NCBI GenBank assembly: GCA_022750195.1
Contig: JAKIWE010000001.1
Location: forward strand, 804,672-868,671
Reading direction: 5' to 3'
DNA: 64,000 bases
Source of the DNA: Thermoplasmata archaeon
GTDB lineage: Archaea > Thermoplasmatota > Thermoplasmata > Lutacidiplasmatales > UBA184
Positions within the stretch are counted from its first letter, which is position 1. Each line of letters begins with the position of its first letter. The notes below the pieces were generated by a model that had not been told where the DNA came from, made no database searches, and saw nothing but the letters and a program-made list of their open reading frames with translations. Shown in pieces: positions 19,646-27,670 of the stretch. A program made the position numbers and the translations under genes.

Positions 19646-19765
19646 GCTGAGGTAGCCTAGCCCGGCCAAGGCGCCAGATTCGAGATCTGGTGGTGCGTAT
19701 GCATCGCGGGAGTTCAAAGGGTCCGGCGGCACCGGCCGCCGTACCGGAGACTCTCCCCCTCAGCG
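19646..19765 (+). tRNA. tRNA-Ser(CGA) with an apparent intron in the T-loop
   Basis: The acceptor stem GCTGAGG (19646-19652) pairs perfectly with CCTCAGC (19758-19764), and the discriminator is G, as expected for serine. The D-stem is GCC/GGC with GG in the loop. The anticodon stem is CCAGA/TCTGG around TTCGAGA, giving anticodon CGA at 19681-19683. A long variable arm (GGTGC-GTAT-GCATC) marks a class II tRNA. The T-stem GGGAG (19708-19712) pairs with CTCCC (19753-19757), but 40 bases separate them instead of 7, beginning TTCAAA. The excess of about 33 bases is taken as an intron. CCA is not encoded. Confidence 0.8.
19719..19751 (+). other. Probable tRNA intron, about 33 nt
   Basis: The exact ends are assumed from a 7-base T-loop (TTCAAA plus one base). 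The insert holds a strong hairpin, 19720-19745, with a 7-bp GC stem (19724-19730 with 19735-19741) and an ACCG loop, extended by GGT/ACC across one mismatch. A textbook bulge-helix-bulge is not clear, so the splice sites are uncertain by a few bases. Confidence 0.55.
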
Positions 19766-19776
19766 CCTCCCCCGCG

Positions 19777-19992
19777 ATGGTCCGCCTGGAGCTCGAATGG
19801 GTCCGCGCCGGGCGACGCGAACTTCGCGTCGTGGAGCTTCCCGCGGGGAGCCCCGTTCGCGCCGCCCTTCGGGCCTCGGGGTGGGCCGCGGAGGGATGCG
19901 CCGTCCTCGACGGGGAGACACCCCTGCCACTCGACGCCCCGGTCGTCTCGGACCGTCGGCTCACCGTCGTGCCGACGTTCTCCGGCGGATGA
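19777..19992 (+). CDS. SAMP/MoaD/ThiS-like ubiquitin-fold protein
   Basis: A 71-residue protein ending in FSGG. The C-terminal diglycine and the small beta-grasp pattern (strand, strand, helix with PVRAALRASG, two more strands ending LTVVPTFSGG) match small archaeal modifier proteins and MoaD/ThiS sulphur carriers. Such proteins are adenylated by an E1-like enzyme and then joined to lysines or carry sulphur for tRNA thiolation or molybdopterin. The ATG at 19777 lies 11 bases after the tRNA-Ser gene. A longer frame upstream would run through the tRNA and is rejected. The last 32 bases overlap the convergent membrane gene. Confidence 0.8.
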   Translation: MVRLELEWVRAGRRELRVVELPAGSPVRAALRASGWAAEGCAVLDGETPLPLDAPVVSDRRLTVVPTFSGG

Positions 19993-20923
19993 TCGCGCCG
20001 ATCGGGGAACGTCCCAGCGCGTAGACCGCGGCGAGGCCCGCGAGCACGGCGACGAGGAGGTAGGGGAGCGCCTCCCGAGTGAAGATCGCGGCCGAAGTCA
20101 CGAAGACGATCGACGCGACGGCGGCAACGGCAACTGGCCCGACCCCGGGAAAACTGCCGAGGGGGGGGCGTGCCGGGGAGGAGGCGAGCGCCAAGCGGGC
20201 TCGCTCTTCCGGGGCCACGAACCGAAGCGGGTCGGCGACCCGGGCTCGCGACCGAACCAGCTCCTCCTCTTCGAGGAGCGAGACTCCTCGGTCGGTCTGC
20301 GGGACGATCCAGGAGAGCAGTACCCCCGCCAAGGCGAGCAACGTGGCCAGGACGAACACAGGGTCCAGCGCGCTCGACAGCGGCGGTTCGGCCGAGGGAC
20401 CGTGCCCGAGGAGATTGGCCACGAAGGAGGCCGCCTGGGCCCCATCGACATTGTCGACCGCTTCCGGGAGGGAGCCCACCGCCGCCGGAATGCCGCTCCC
20501 CTGCGCCGTCTGGATCGCTTGAGCGAGGAGGACCGTCGAGAACGCTCCGAGGACGATCAACAGGAGCTGGGCCGCCGGCGCCCGACGGGCGAGCGAGGCC
20601 CACAACGGCACGACCACGGGCACGCTGACCAAGCCGGCGACCCCGAGCGCCAAGAACAGCGCGCCGAGCGACCCCGGGAGTTCGCCGGAGGGGAGCAGCG
20701 TCGTGACGGTGGCGGCCGCCGAGCCGATGAGGATGGCGGCGAACGGCGCCCAACTGAACGTCCACCGTCGCGGCGCGAGCACCGGGAGTAGGCCGGCCCC
20801 GACCGCGAGGAGCGTCGCAATCGCGGCCCCCGGACTCCACAGCAGACCGGGGCGCGCGATCACGTAGAGCGTGTAGCCGATGATCGGAAGAACGAAGACG
20901 AATCGGACCGGGACGATCTTCAC
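19961..20923 (-). CDS. Integral membrane protein, about eight helices, MoxR-DUF58 cluster
   Basis: A 320-residue protein from the GTG at 20923, which overlaps the stop of the DUF58 gene as GTGA. About eight hydrophobic segments are visible, six in the first 250 residues and two near the end. Between them lies a hydrophilic loop with charged EEEELVRSRARVADPL. It is the last gene of the MoxR-DUF58 set. Membrane proteins commonly accompany such pairs and may be the targets of the chaperone. No specific family is recognised. Confidence 0.75.
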   Translation of the reverse strand: MKIVPVRFVFVLPIIGYTLYVIARPGLLWSPGAAIATLLAVGAGLLPVLAPRRWTFSWAPFAAILIGSAAATVTTLLPSGELPGSLGALFLALGVAGLVSVPVVVPLWASLARRAPAAQLLLIVLGAFSTVLLAQAIQTAQGSGIPAAVGSLPEAVDNVDGAQAASFVANLLGHGPSAEPPLSSALDPVFVLATLLALAGVLLSWIVPQTDRGVSLLEEEELVRSRARVADPLRFVAPEERARLALASSPARPPLGSFPGVGPVAVAAVASIVFVTSAAIFTREALPYLLVAVLAGLAAVYALGRSPIGAIIRRRTSARR

Positions 20924-22233
20924 CAGGCCACCCCCCACGCACGCAGCCGCGAGTACACCGTGAGCAAGCGGGTCGCCGCACCCCTCTGGTCGTACAGGAA
21001 GGTCGGGATCCCCCGCCGCCGGACCGTGCTCAGCGCCACGGTGGCCCGCGCCTCCTCCATGCGCGTCGCCTCCGTCACGGCCGCCGTCCCGAGGCGGCCC
21101 TCGGGGGCCGCGTAGAGCGCAGGGATGCGAGGCACGAACAGGTGCAGGCGATGCCCGTGCGTCGCGAACTCGGCGTGGTCCCGGGGAAAGCTCGTGAGCG
21201 GCTCGCTCAACGAACTGAACGCGAGGACCTGGGTGCGTCCGCGTACGCGCGTGCCGAGGAAGCGGAGCGCGCCCCCGAGGTCGAAGCGGGCGGAGCCGGG
21301 TCGGACGCGGGCGAGAGCGTGCGCGACGCTCAGCGCGTGGCGGGCGCCGCGCCCGGGAGGGATCCACGTAAGGACGTGGTCGGAGTGTACGAGCAGACCG
21401 AGCCGATCTTCGCGGTGCGCCACGTACGCCATGAGCAGGCCGGCCGCGTCGGCGGCGTGGTCGAAGGCGGTGGCGCCGGCCGGCCCGCTCGCCATTGCCG
21501 CGCTCGCGTCGAGGACGACAACGAACTGCTCGCGGCTCTCCTGCTCGCTCTCGCGGACGATCAGCTCCTCAGGCGTCGACCGTTTCCAGGCGATGCTCCG
21601 GACGTCATCGCCCGGGCCGTAGGGACGGAGCGACCGGAACTCCGTGCCGTAGCCGCGGCGGCGCAGCATCGTGGAGCCGTGGATGCGCGTCGTCAGCCAG
21701 TGGCCGAGCTGCGAGACGCGGGTCGAGGGGAACGGCGGTGCGACGGTCACCGCGAGCCGCGTTTCGACGACCGTCACCCGGAACGCGAGCCCCATCGGGT
21801 CGTGGGCGACGACGACCGTCGGCCCGACCGCGAAGACGCCCCGGAAGGTGGGGCGGACCGCGTAGGAGAGGGTCAGCGGGGTCCCGGGCTCCCACCAGGT
21901 CTGGATCCGGGGGGAACCGGAGAGCAGCTCGAACGACGCCGGAACGGTGTCGTAGACCTCCGCCCAGAACCCTCGTCGGCCGAGGTGGGTCAGCGTCAAC
22001 GCATAGATCGCGACGCCGCTCGAGCCGATCCGGTCGCGTGGGTCGAGCCGGCTCGCGCTGAACCACGTCGGTCGGAAACGGAGGGTGCCCACGGAGAAGA
22101 TCAGGATCTCGCTGATCACGATCGAGAGGACGACGATGGCGACGACGAAAAACAACAAGTTCAGCGTGAACAGGGCGACCGCCAGGCTCGCGAGGCCCGC
22201 GGCGATCACCGCCCAGCCCCGCTGTGTGATCAT
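20920..22233 (-). CDS. DUF58-domain protein with von Willebrand A-like fold
   Basis: A 437-residue protein. Two N-terminal transmembrane segments (about residues 8-55) precede an extracytoplasmic-like beta domain. The DUF58 signature RPYGPGDDVRSIAWK lies near residues 200-215. A degraded vWA domain follows with VVVLDASAAM at its start. DUF58 proteins pair with MoxR ATPases throughout prokaryotes and are thought to act as metal-binding partners in assembling complexes. The gene sits between moxR and the membrane gene, joined to the latter by a GTGA overlap. Confidence 0.85.
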   Translation of the reverse strand: MITQRGWAVIAAGLASLAVALFTLNLLFFVVAIVVLSIVISEILIFSVGTLRFRPTWFSASRLDPRDRIGSSGVAIYALTLTHLGRRGFWAEVYDTVPASFELLSGSPRIQTWWEPGTPLTLSYAVRPTFRGVFAVGPTVVVAHDPMGLAFRVTVVETRLAVTVAPPFPSTRVSQLGHWLTTRIHGSTMLRRRGYGTEFRSLRPYGPGDDVRSIAWKRSTPEELIVRESEQESREQFVVVLDASAAMASGPAGATAFDHAADAAGLLMAYVAHREDRLGLLVHSDHVLTWIPPGRGARHALSVAHALARVRPGSARFDLGGALRFLGTRVRGRTQVLAFSSLSEPLTSFPRDHAEFATHGHRLHLFVPRIPALYAAPEGRLGTAAVTEATRMEEARATVALSTVRRRGIPTFLYDQRGAATRLLTVYSRLRAWGVAW

Positions 22234-22269
22234 CGGACCCTCCCCTCGTCGCCCCGGGCGAGGGGTCCT

Positions 22270-23355
22270 CTACCGGGGGACCTCGACCTGCTCGAGGAGC
22301 GTCGTGAGGACCGCGCGCAGCAGGTCCTCCGTCGTCCCGCGACCGGAGGCGATCTGCTGGGCGAGCGCCTCCGGGTGGAGCACGAGCCGGTGGTTGAGCA
22401 CGTGGAAGGCGAGCTCCTTGATATCGTCCGGAACGAGATGGGAGCGCCCCGCGAACAGCGCCGACGCCTTCGAGGCGTTCAGGAACTGGACCGCAGCGCG
22501 AGGGGAGCCGCCGAAAAGGACGCGGGGCTCGACGCGGGAGGCGCGCACGATGCCGGCGATGTACTGAAGGAGCTCGTCGGAAGCGAAGACCGCGCGGGCG
22601 AGCGCTTGGTACCGGAGCAGATCGTCGGGGCCGACGACGGGATGCTCCGGGTAGAGGTCGCCGACCTCCGACCGGCTCTTCAGGATCTCGAGCTCCTCCG
22701 CCTCGTCGGGGTACGACAGCAGGATCCGGAACAGGAACCGGTCGAGCTCGGCCTCGGGCAGCGGGTAGGTGCCTTCCTGCTCGATCGGGTTTTCGGTGGC
22801 GATCACGATGAACGGGTTCGGGAGCGGGTAGCTGCGACCTTCGACGGTCACCTGGCGCTCCTGCATCGCCTCCAACAGCGCCGACTGGACCTTCGGGGAG
22901 GCCCGGTTGATCTCGTCGGCCAGGATCACGTTGCCGAAGATCGGCCCGGGACGGAACTCGAAGCCGCGGCTGCGGGGGTCGATGACGACCGCCCCGATGA
23001 CGTCGGACGGCAGCATGTCCGGCGTGAACTGAATGCGTTTGAAGGAGAGCGCCAGGCACCGCGCGAACGATCGGACCAGGTAGGTCTTGGCGAGCCCGGG
23101 GACTCCTTCCAGCAGTACATGGCCGCCGGCGGTCAACGCGACGCTGAACAGCCGGACGACCTTCGCCGAACCGACGACCGACGCACCGATGCTCTTCTGG
23201 AGCTCGGCGAGCACCGCGGGAGGCGAGAGCGGGACGAGCGGAGGCGGTGGCTGGGGGGCCCCACTGATCGCACCGGCGGGAGGCGTCGGTTCGAGCGTCG
23301 CAGGGGAGACGGGCGCAAGGTCGATCGGGCGCTCTGGGGTCACCAACGGTCTCAC
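22270..23355 (-). CDS. MoxR-family AAA+ ATPase
   Basis: A 361-residue protein with a GTG start. After a Pro-rich N-terminal extension of about 45 residues, the AAA+ core has Walker A GVPGLAKT, the MoxR motif FTPDMLPSDVIG, Walker B LADEINRA, and sensor 1 IATENP. The C-terminal lid domain is complete. MoxR ATPases act as chaperones that activate or assemble complexes together with DUF58/vWA proteins. It is third in a five-gene minus-strand operon, with the DUF58 gene 36 bp downstream. The N-terminal Pro-rich extension is not typical of the family. Confidence 0.9.
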   Translation of the reverse strand: MRPLVTPERPIDLAPVSPATLEPTPPAGAISGAPQPPPPLVPLSPPAVLAELQKSIGASVVGSAKVVRLFSVALTAGGHVLLEGVPGLAKTYLVRSFARCLALSFKRIQFTPDMLPSDVIGAVVIDPRSRGFEFRPGPIFGNVILADEINRASPKVQSALLEAMQERQVTVEGRSYPLPNPFIVIATENPIEQEGTYPLPEAELDRFLFRILLSYPDEAEELEILKSRSEVGDLYPEHPVVGPDDLLRYQALARAVFASDELLQYIAGIVRASRVEPRVLFGGSPRAAVQFLNASKASALFAGRSHLVPDDIKELAFHVLNHRLVLHPEALAQQIASGRGTTEDLLRAVLTTLLEQVEVPR

Positions 23356-23383
23356 CCGCGTCCTGGCGCACGGACCGTCCCGC

Positions 23384-23995
23384 TCATGAGACGGCCCCTA
23401 CCGGAGATGGGGATGCGGCCCTCACGCCCGCGGGAGCGGAGAGCGGCCTCAACGACCTCTCGTGAGCGTCCGACTCCAATCGTGCGACCAACTCGGCCGT
23501 GCGGCGGGTCAGCTCGGTGAGCCTTCGCACCATGCGGGCATCGGGCGGGAACGACCGTCCCGTGTCGATCACCGAAGCGTCCCGCTCGGCCTCCTCGCGT
23601 TCGAACTCGTGCTGATTCAGGGTCAACGCCCGCCCGAGCCGACGCAACGATGTGGCGATGGCCGGGTCAAGCCCCGAGGAGGGCGCCGCGAGCAACCCGA
23701 TCCTTTCCCAGGGCAGCCCTGCGGTTTGCTCCAGGGTGGTCACGAGATGTTGGCGCCACAACAGGGCGACGTCGGAGAGCCGGGGAGCCTCCAGGGCGCT
23801 GTACACTCTAGCGACCGCGTCGACGCGGGGCGCGTGCCGGGTCGGGCGAGGCCGCAGGAACGGTGTGCGGGCGATGCGGGCCCACAGGAGCCACGCGACG
23901 AAGGCGACGACCAGGAGGGTGAACGCACCGGCGACCGGCGTGAACGTGACCGAGCCGCCGGTCAGCGCGGTAAGGAAGGCGTCGATCGGGTCCAT
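23384..23995 (-). CDS. Single-pass membrane protein of the MoxR cluster
   Basis: A 203-residue protein starting MDPIDAFL at the ATG at 23995, five bases after the stop of the upstream gene; a longer frame to 24109 overlaps that gene. One transmembrane helix lies at about residues 20-40. A mostly helical cytoplasmic domain with heptad-like Leu/Arg/Glu patterns follows. No catalytic motif is visible. Its place directly before moxR suggests a structural partner or target of the MoxR-DUF58 pair. Confidence 0.7.
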   Translation of the reverse strand: MDPIDAFLTALTGGSVTFTPVAGAFTLLVVAFVAWLLWARIARTPFLRPRPTRHAPRVDAVARVYSALEAPRLSDVALLWRQHLVTTLEQTAGLPWERIGLLAAPSSGLDPAIATSLRRLGRALTLNQHEFEREEAERDASVIDTGRSFPPDARMVRRLTELTRRTAELVARLESDAHERSLRPLSAPAGVRAASPSPVGAVS

Positions 23996-24000
23996 CGGAG

Positions 24001-24597
24001 CTACTCCCCCAGCAAGAGACCGCCCGGCCGCGCCGCTTTCTTTGGGGCCGCCGCGCCCCCACCGCCGTTGGGCGGCGAGCGTGCGGGGGGCGCGGCGTAC
24101 AGCATCCACAGGTCCGGAAACGAGTAGAGGCTGAGCAAGATCTGCACCGGGTCTTCGAGGAGGGGCGGCGCGTCCCGTCCGTACCTCGCGGGTTCGTAGA
24201 GGGCGTACAGTCGGGCCAGGTGGGTAACGAAATGGGCGGGGGCTTTCTCCGCGAACCGCGCGAGCAGCTCGCGGTGGGTCGCGCTGGCTTCGAACTCCCA
24301 GTGGAACGCTCGGCTCGCGTCGGAGAATACCGCCGGATAGGCGTACCGCACCGCGCGCGCCGACTCGCCACGTCCCATCAGCCGTTTGGTTTCGGTGACG
24401 ACCGGGACCTCGAGCGGCCGGATCACCGCGTAGGTGCCGGCCGTGCTTGGAGAGGCGGGGCTCCCCCTCTTTCCTCCGCCGAACACCGAGCGGCCCCCTT
24501 CTCCGGTCGGGACGATAGCGCGGCCCCTATCTGCGTTTGCCTCCGGAACACGCCGCGCCGGCACGCTCGGAAGACGGGGAGTGCCGGCCCGAAGCAC
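24001..24597 (-). CDS. Hypothetical protein, first gene of the MoxR cluster
   Basis: A frame of up to 198 residues from the GTG at 24597. The first 50 residues are Arg/Gly/Pro-rich and may not be translated; GTG at 24564 or one around YAVIRPLEV are alternatives. The core at about 55-175 looks globular and helical, with several Tyr/Trp residues. A short Pro/Gly/Lys tail ends the protein. I recognise no domain. The gene opens the MoxR operon, divergent from the Kelch-like gene. Confidence 0.55.
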   Translation of the reverse strand: MLRAGTPRLPSVPARRVPEANADRGRAIVPTGEGGRSVFGGGKRGSPASPSTAGTYAVIRPLEVPVVTETKRLMGRGESARAVRYAYPAVFSDASRAFHWEFEASATHRELLARFAEKAPAHFVTHLARLYALYEPARYGRDAPPLLEDPVQILLSLYSFPDLWMLYAAPPARSPPNGGGGAAAPKKAARPGGLLLGE

Positions 24598-24626
24598 GTA
24601 TGGCCCGGCGTTGAGTCGAACGGAGC

Positions 24627-27545
24627 GTGCGGCCAGGCCGTCGGTCCCTCCTTCGGCTGGCCCTGATCGTCTCGGTCGCCCTGCTGGGCCTCGGGTCCGC
24701 CCCGATGTCGGGGCCCCCGCTGGCGGCCCTCGCGCCCCCGGGGGCTCATGGCGTCGCCCCGTTCACTGCGGCCGAGCCTAGTTCGCCCGCGTGGCGTTCG
24801 CTCGCATCGCACCCGTCCTCTCTCCGGGGCCCTTGCACCACGGCGGACGCGATCGCGACGCCCGTGAATGTCTCCCACCTGCTTAGGATCGACGTACCGC
24901 CTGCCCAGTGCTCGTACGTCTACCTCGCCGTGACGGCCGGCTCCGGCTTCACATCACTGAATTTCACCTCCGACGCATCGATCGGTACGGCGTCTGGCCC
25001 GGTCGACGCTGTGGTGGGTCGATCGTTCAACGACGAAGGGAGCGCGACCGAGACGTCGGTCTCGCCCCAGCTGTTGACGATGGTCGGGATCGGGGTCAAT
25101 GTCGCGCTGGGCGTAGGCGGGCAACATGTGACCACCGACCTTTCGAACTATGTCACGCTGAATCTCTCGGGCCCAGCGTACGTCCTGCTGGTCGCGGCCG
25201 GGGAGAACGCCTCGAGCGCCTCCGTCGATTACAACGGCCTTACGACCCTCGGCCTCTGGGGCTGGTCGGGGTTCCTCGGCGTCGAGGCGAGCGGGATCCT
25301 CGGCGCCGGCTCCCACTCGCTCGGCATCAACTGGGCCCCCCTCGCCGGAAAGGTCACGAGCTTCGTGGAGGTCTACGACGCGCCGATCTCCCCGATGGAT
25401 TGGGACCGCGTCGCATCGAAGGCCGGTAGCGCCCTGCCTTCCGGCGTTGGCGGTGAAGGCTCTCGCCTCGCCGTCGACACCTCCGCCGGCACGGCGATGC
25501 TCTTCGGCGGCGAGGGGGCGCAGGGGCTCACGGGCACCACCGCACTTTGGAACCTGTCGAACGGGTCGTGGTCGGCCCTGCCGTCCACGAACCCCGCGCC
25601 GTCCCCCCGGACGAATTTCACCCTGTTCTCGGATCCCGCGCTGGGCGTCGCGGTCCTCTTCGGCGGGGTCGTCGATCTGGCTACCGACCAGTGCGACAAC
25701 CAGACCTGGATCTTCTATTTCGCCAACGACACCTGGTCAGAACTCTCCGCGGCCGGCGCCCCACCTCCCCGGGAGGGCGCCGCGAGCGCCGTCGACCTCA
25801 ACGGTTCGGTGGGCGTCCTCGAGGGCGGTTCGGACCCGGGGTACCCGCTCCAAGGCGGCGTCGGGTCGGTCCTTTGGAACGATACCTGGTCGCTGAACCT
25901 TACGAGCCACACGTGGAACCTGATCAGCCGGGGGTTCGGGCCGCCCCCCCGCACGGACGCCGTGATGACCTACGTACCGCCGGACCACGCGTTCCTGCTG
26001 TACGGGGGCTGCGCCCGGTCGTGCACGACCGACGGTTGGGCCCTCACCGGACTGTTCGGCACGTGGGCGCCGTGGAGCGGGGCCAGCGGCCCGATCGTCC
26101 CCGGAGCCGGCGGCTCGGCGTGGGTGTGGGATCCGACGGCGGGTGCCGCGGTCCTCTTCGGCGGCTACCGCCTCTACAGTGGCGTCCTAGTTCCGGACAA
26201 CGAGACCTATGCGTGGTTCGTCGCGAACTCGACCTGGTCCCCGGTCGTTCCTCCGGGCAACGGACCTTCGGGGCGGTATGGCGTGGCCTCCGGCTTCCTC
26301 GGAGACCCCCGCTGCCCATCGGTGCTCGTGCTCGGAGGGAGCACGGTGGCGGCGGGGGCCGCGGCCGACCTGTGGGCGCTCGACGAGAACCTGCTCCCCG
26401 AACCGAACGGTACGGCGACCCCCGCCGTCTGCGGGGTCGAGCCGCGGCCGACGGTCCCGAACCCGCCGTTCTTCGGCAATCTTTCGGTCCACGTCCGCGG
26501 GCTCGCCGGCCTCTTCCTGCCCAGCGCCACCGTGTGGTTGACCAACGGCACGGGGCTCATCGCCCAGAGCCGAAGCGGCCCGACGGGATGGGCGAACTTC
26601 ACGCACGTCGCCCCCGGACGGACCTGGGTCAACGGCTCCCTCGCCGGCTACTTGAACAACACGACGGTGGCCACCGTGCTCAGCGGTTCGACCGTCCGGT
26701 GTGACCTCACCCTCGTTCGATCGGGGGGCCTCCTCGTGAACGTCGCGGGCGTCTCCTACCTGGGTCTCGTCCACTACGCGCTCGGAGGCGCGTTCGTCCA
26801 GGTGGGGACTCCCGGACGGCCGGCGGCGTCCGTCTCCACGTTCACCGACCTCGGAGGTGCGGCGTCGCTGACGCTCCCCGCGGGTTGGCATACCCTGTAT
26901 GTCTCGGCGTACGGCTTCGTCTCGAACGTCCCGCTGCCGCCATCCCCGATCACCCAGCTCGTGCTCGTCCCCGAGGCGGCGATCAAGGCCGTCAGCGTCC
27001 TGCTCCAGCCGCTGCCGGGTCCGGACGTCACGGTCACGGTCCTCGACGTCCACACGCTCCGTCCGATCCCGGGGGCCAACCTGACGCTCTCCCTCTCAGT
27101 GATCGGCGGGCCCCTCTACGACCTCGGCCTCTGGCACGCGGGGCTCGCCGGGACGTTCGTCTGGTTCGCGGTGCCCCCGGCGGTCTACGCGATCGAGGCG
27201 TCCGCGCCGCAGTACGTGACGAACTCGACGTCGGTGACCCTGCACCCGAACTCCCCGCCGGTCTTCCTCACGATCTACCTGACCCCCGTGGTGAATCTGC
27301 AGGTCCCGTGCGGCTCCCTGTTCGCCCCCTGCACCGGAGGCGGGACCCCCGGCAGCGGCATCGACTCGCCGTTCGGCTCGCGGCTCGCGGTCGGCTCCCC
27401 GGAGTTCTGGGTGCTCGCCCTCCTCCCGCTTCTCGTCCTCGCGCTGATCGTGGCCGAGATCCTCTGGCTCCGCCGACGCCGTCGCGGCTCGGCGACCTCC
27501 TTCCTCCTCCCGGCCGGCGCTTCCGAGGGGCCGCCGGGGGGTTGA
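24627..27545 (+). CDS. Secreted Kelch-like protein with C-terminal membrane anchor
   Basis: A 972-residue protein with a GTG start. The signal peptide covers about residues 6-30. An N-terminal beta domain runs to about 260. Kelch-type blades with LFGG turns and NDTW/NLSN loops follow to about residue 600. Two carboxypeptidase-regulatory or Ig-like domains lie at about 620-900. A transmembrane helix at about 930-950 is followed by WLRRRRRG and a short tail. It is probably a glycosylated surface protein; the function is unknown. A weak GTATGG sits about 27 bp upstream. Confidence 0.75.
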   Translation: MRPGRRSLLRLALIVSVALLGLGSAPMSGPPLAALAPPGAHGVAPFTAAEPSSPAWRSLASHPSSLRGPCTTADAIATPVNVSHLLRIDVPPAQCSYVYLAVTAGSGFTSLNFTSDASIGTASGPVDAVVGRSFNDEGSATETSVSPQLLTMVGIGVNVALGVGGQHVTTDLSNYVTLNLSGPAYVLLVAAGENASSASVDYNGLTTLGLWGWSGFLGVEASGILGAGSHSLGINWAPLAGKVTSFVEVYDAPISPMDWDRVASKAGSALPSGVGGEGSRLAVDTSAGTAMLFGGEGAQGLTGTTALWNLSNGSWSALPSTNPAPSPRTNFTLFSDPALGVAVLFGGVVDLATDQCDNQTWIFYFANDTWSELSAAGAPPPREGAASAVDLNGSVGVLEGGSDPGYPLQGGVGSVLWNDTWSLNLTSHTWNLISRGFGPPPRTDAVMTYVPPDHAFLLYGGCARSCTTDGWALTGLFGTWAPWSGASGPIVPGAGGSAWVWDPTAGAAVLFGGYRLYSGVLVPDNETYAWFVANSTWSPVVPPGNGPSGRYGVASGFLGDPRCPSVLVLGGSTVAAGAAADLWALDENLLPEPNGTATPAVCGVEPRPTVPNPPFFGNLSVHVRGLAGLFLPSATVWLTNGTGLIAQSRSGPTGWANFTHVAPGRTWVNGSLAGYLNNTTVATVLSGSTVRCDLTLVRSGGLLVNVAGVSYLGLVHYALGGAFVQVGTPGRPAASVSTFTDLGGAASLTLPAGWHTLYVSAYGFVSNVPLPPSPITQLVLVPEAAIKAVSVLLQPLPGPDVTVTVLDVHTLRPIPGANLTLSLSVIGGPLYDLGLWHAGLAGTFVWFAVPPAVYAIEASAPQYVTNSTSVTLHPNSPPVFLTIYLTPVVNLQVPCGSLFAPCTGGGTPGSGIDSPFGSRLAVGSPEFWVLALLPLLVLALIVAEILWLRRRRRGSATSFLLPAGASEGPPGG

Positions 27546-27670
27546 GCGCCGGCTCCGAGCGCGAGCGAGTGCGTGGCGAAGCCCCGGGTATACGACTGTC
27601 CCGGCGGATGTCCAAGGAGTTAAGGGGGCGCACGCCGGTTTCCTTCCGAGTCTAAGCGTGGGGAGGCTTC

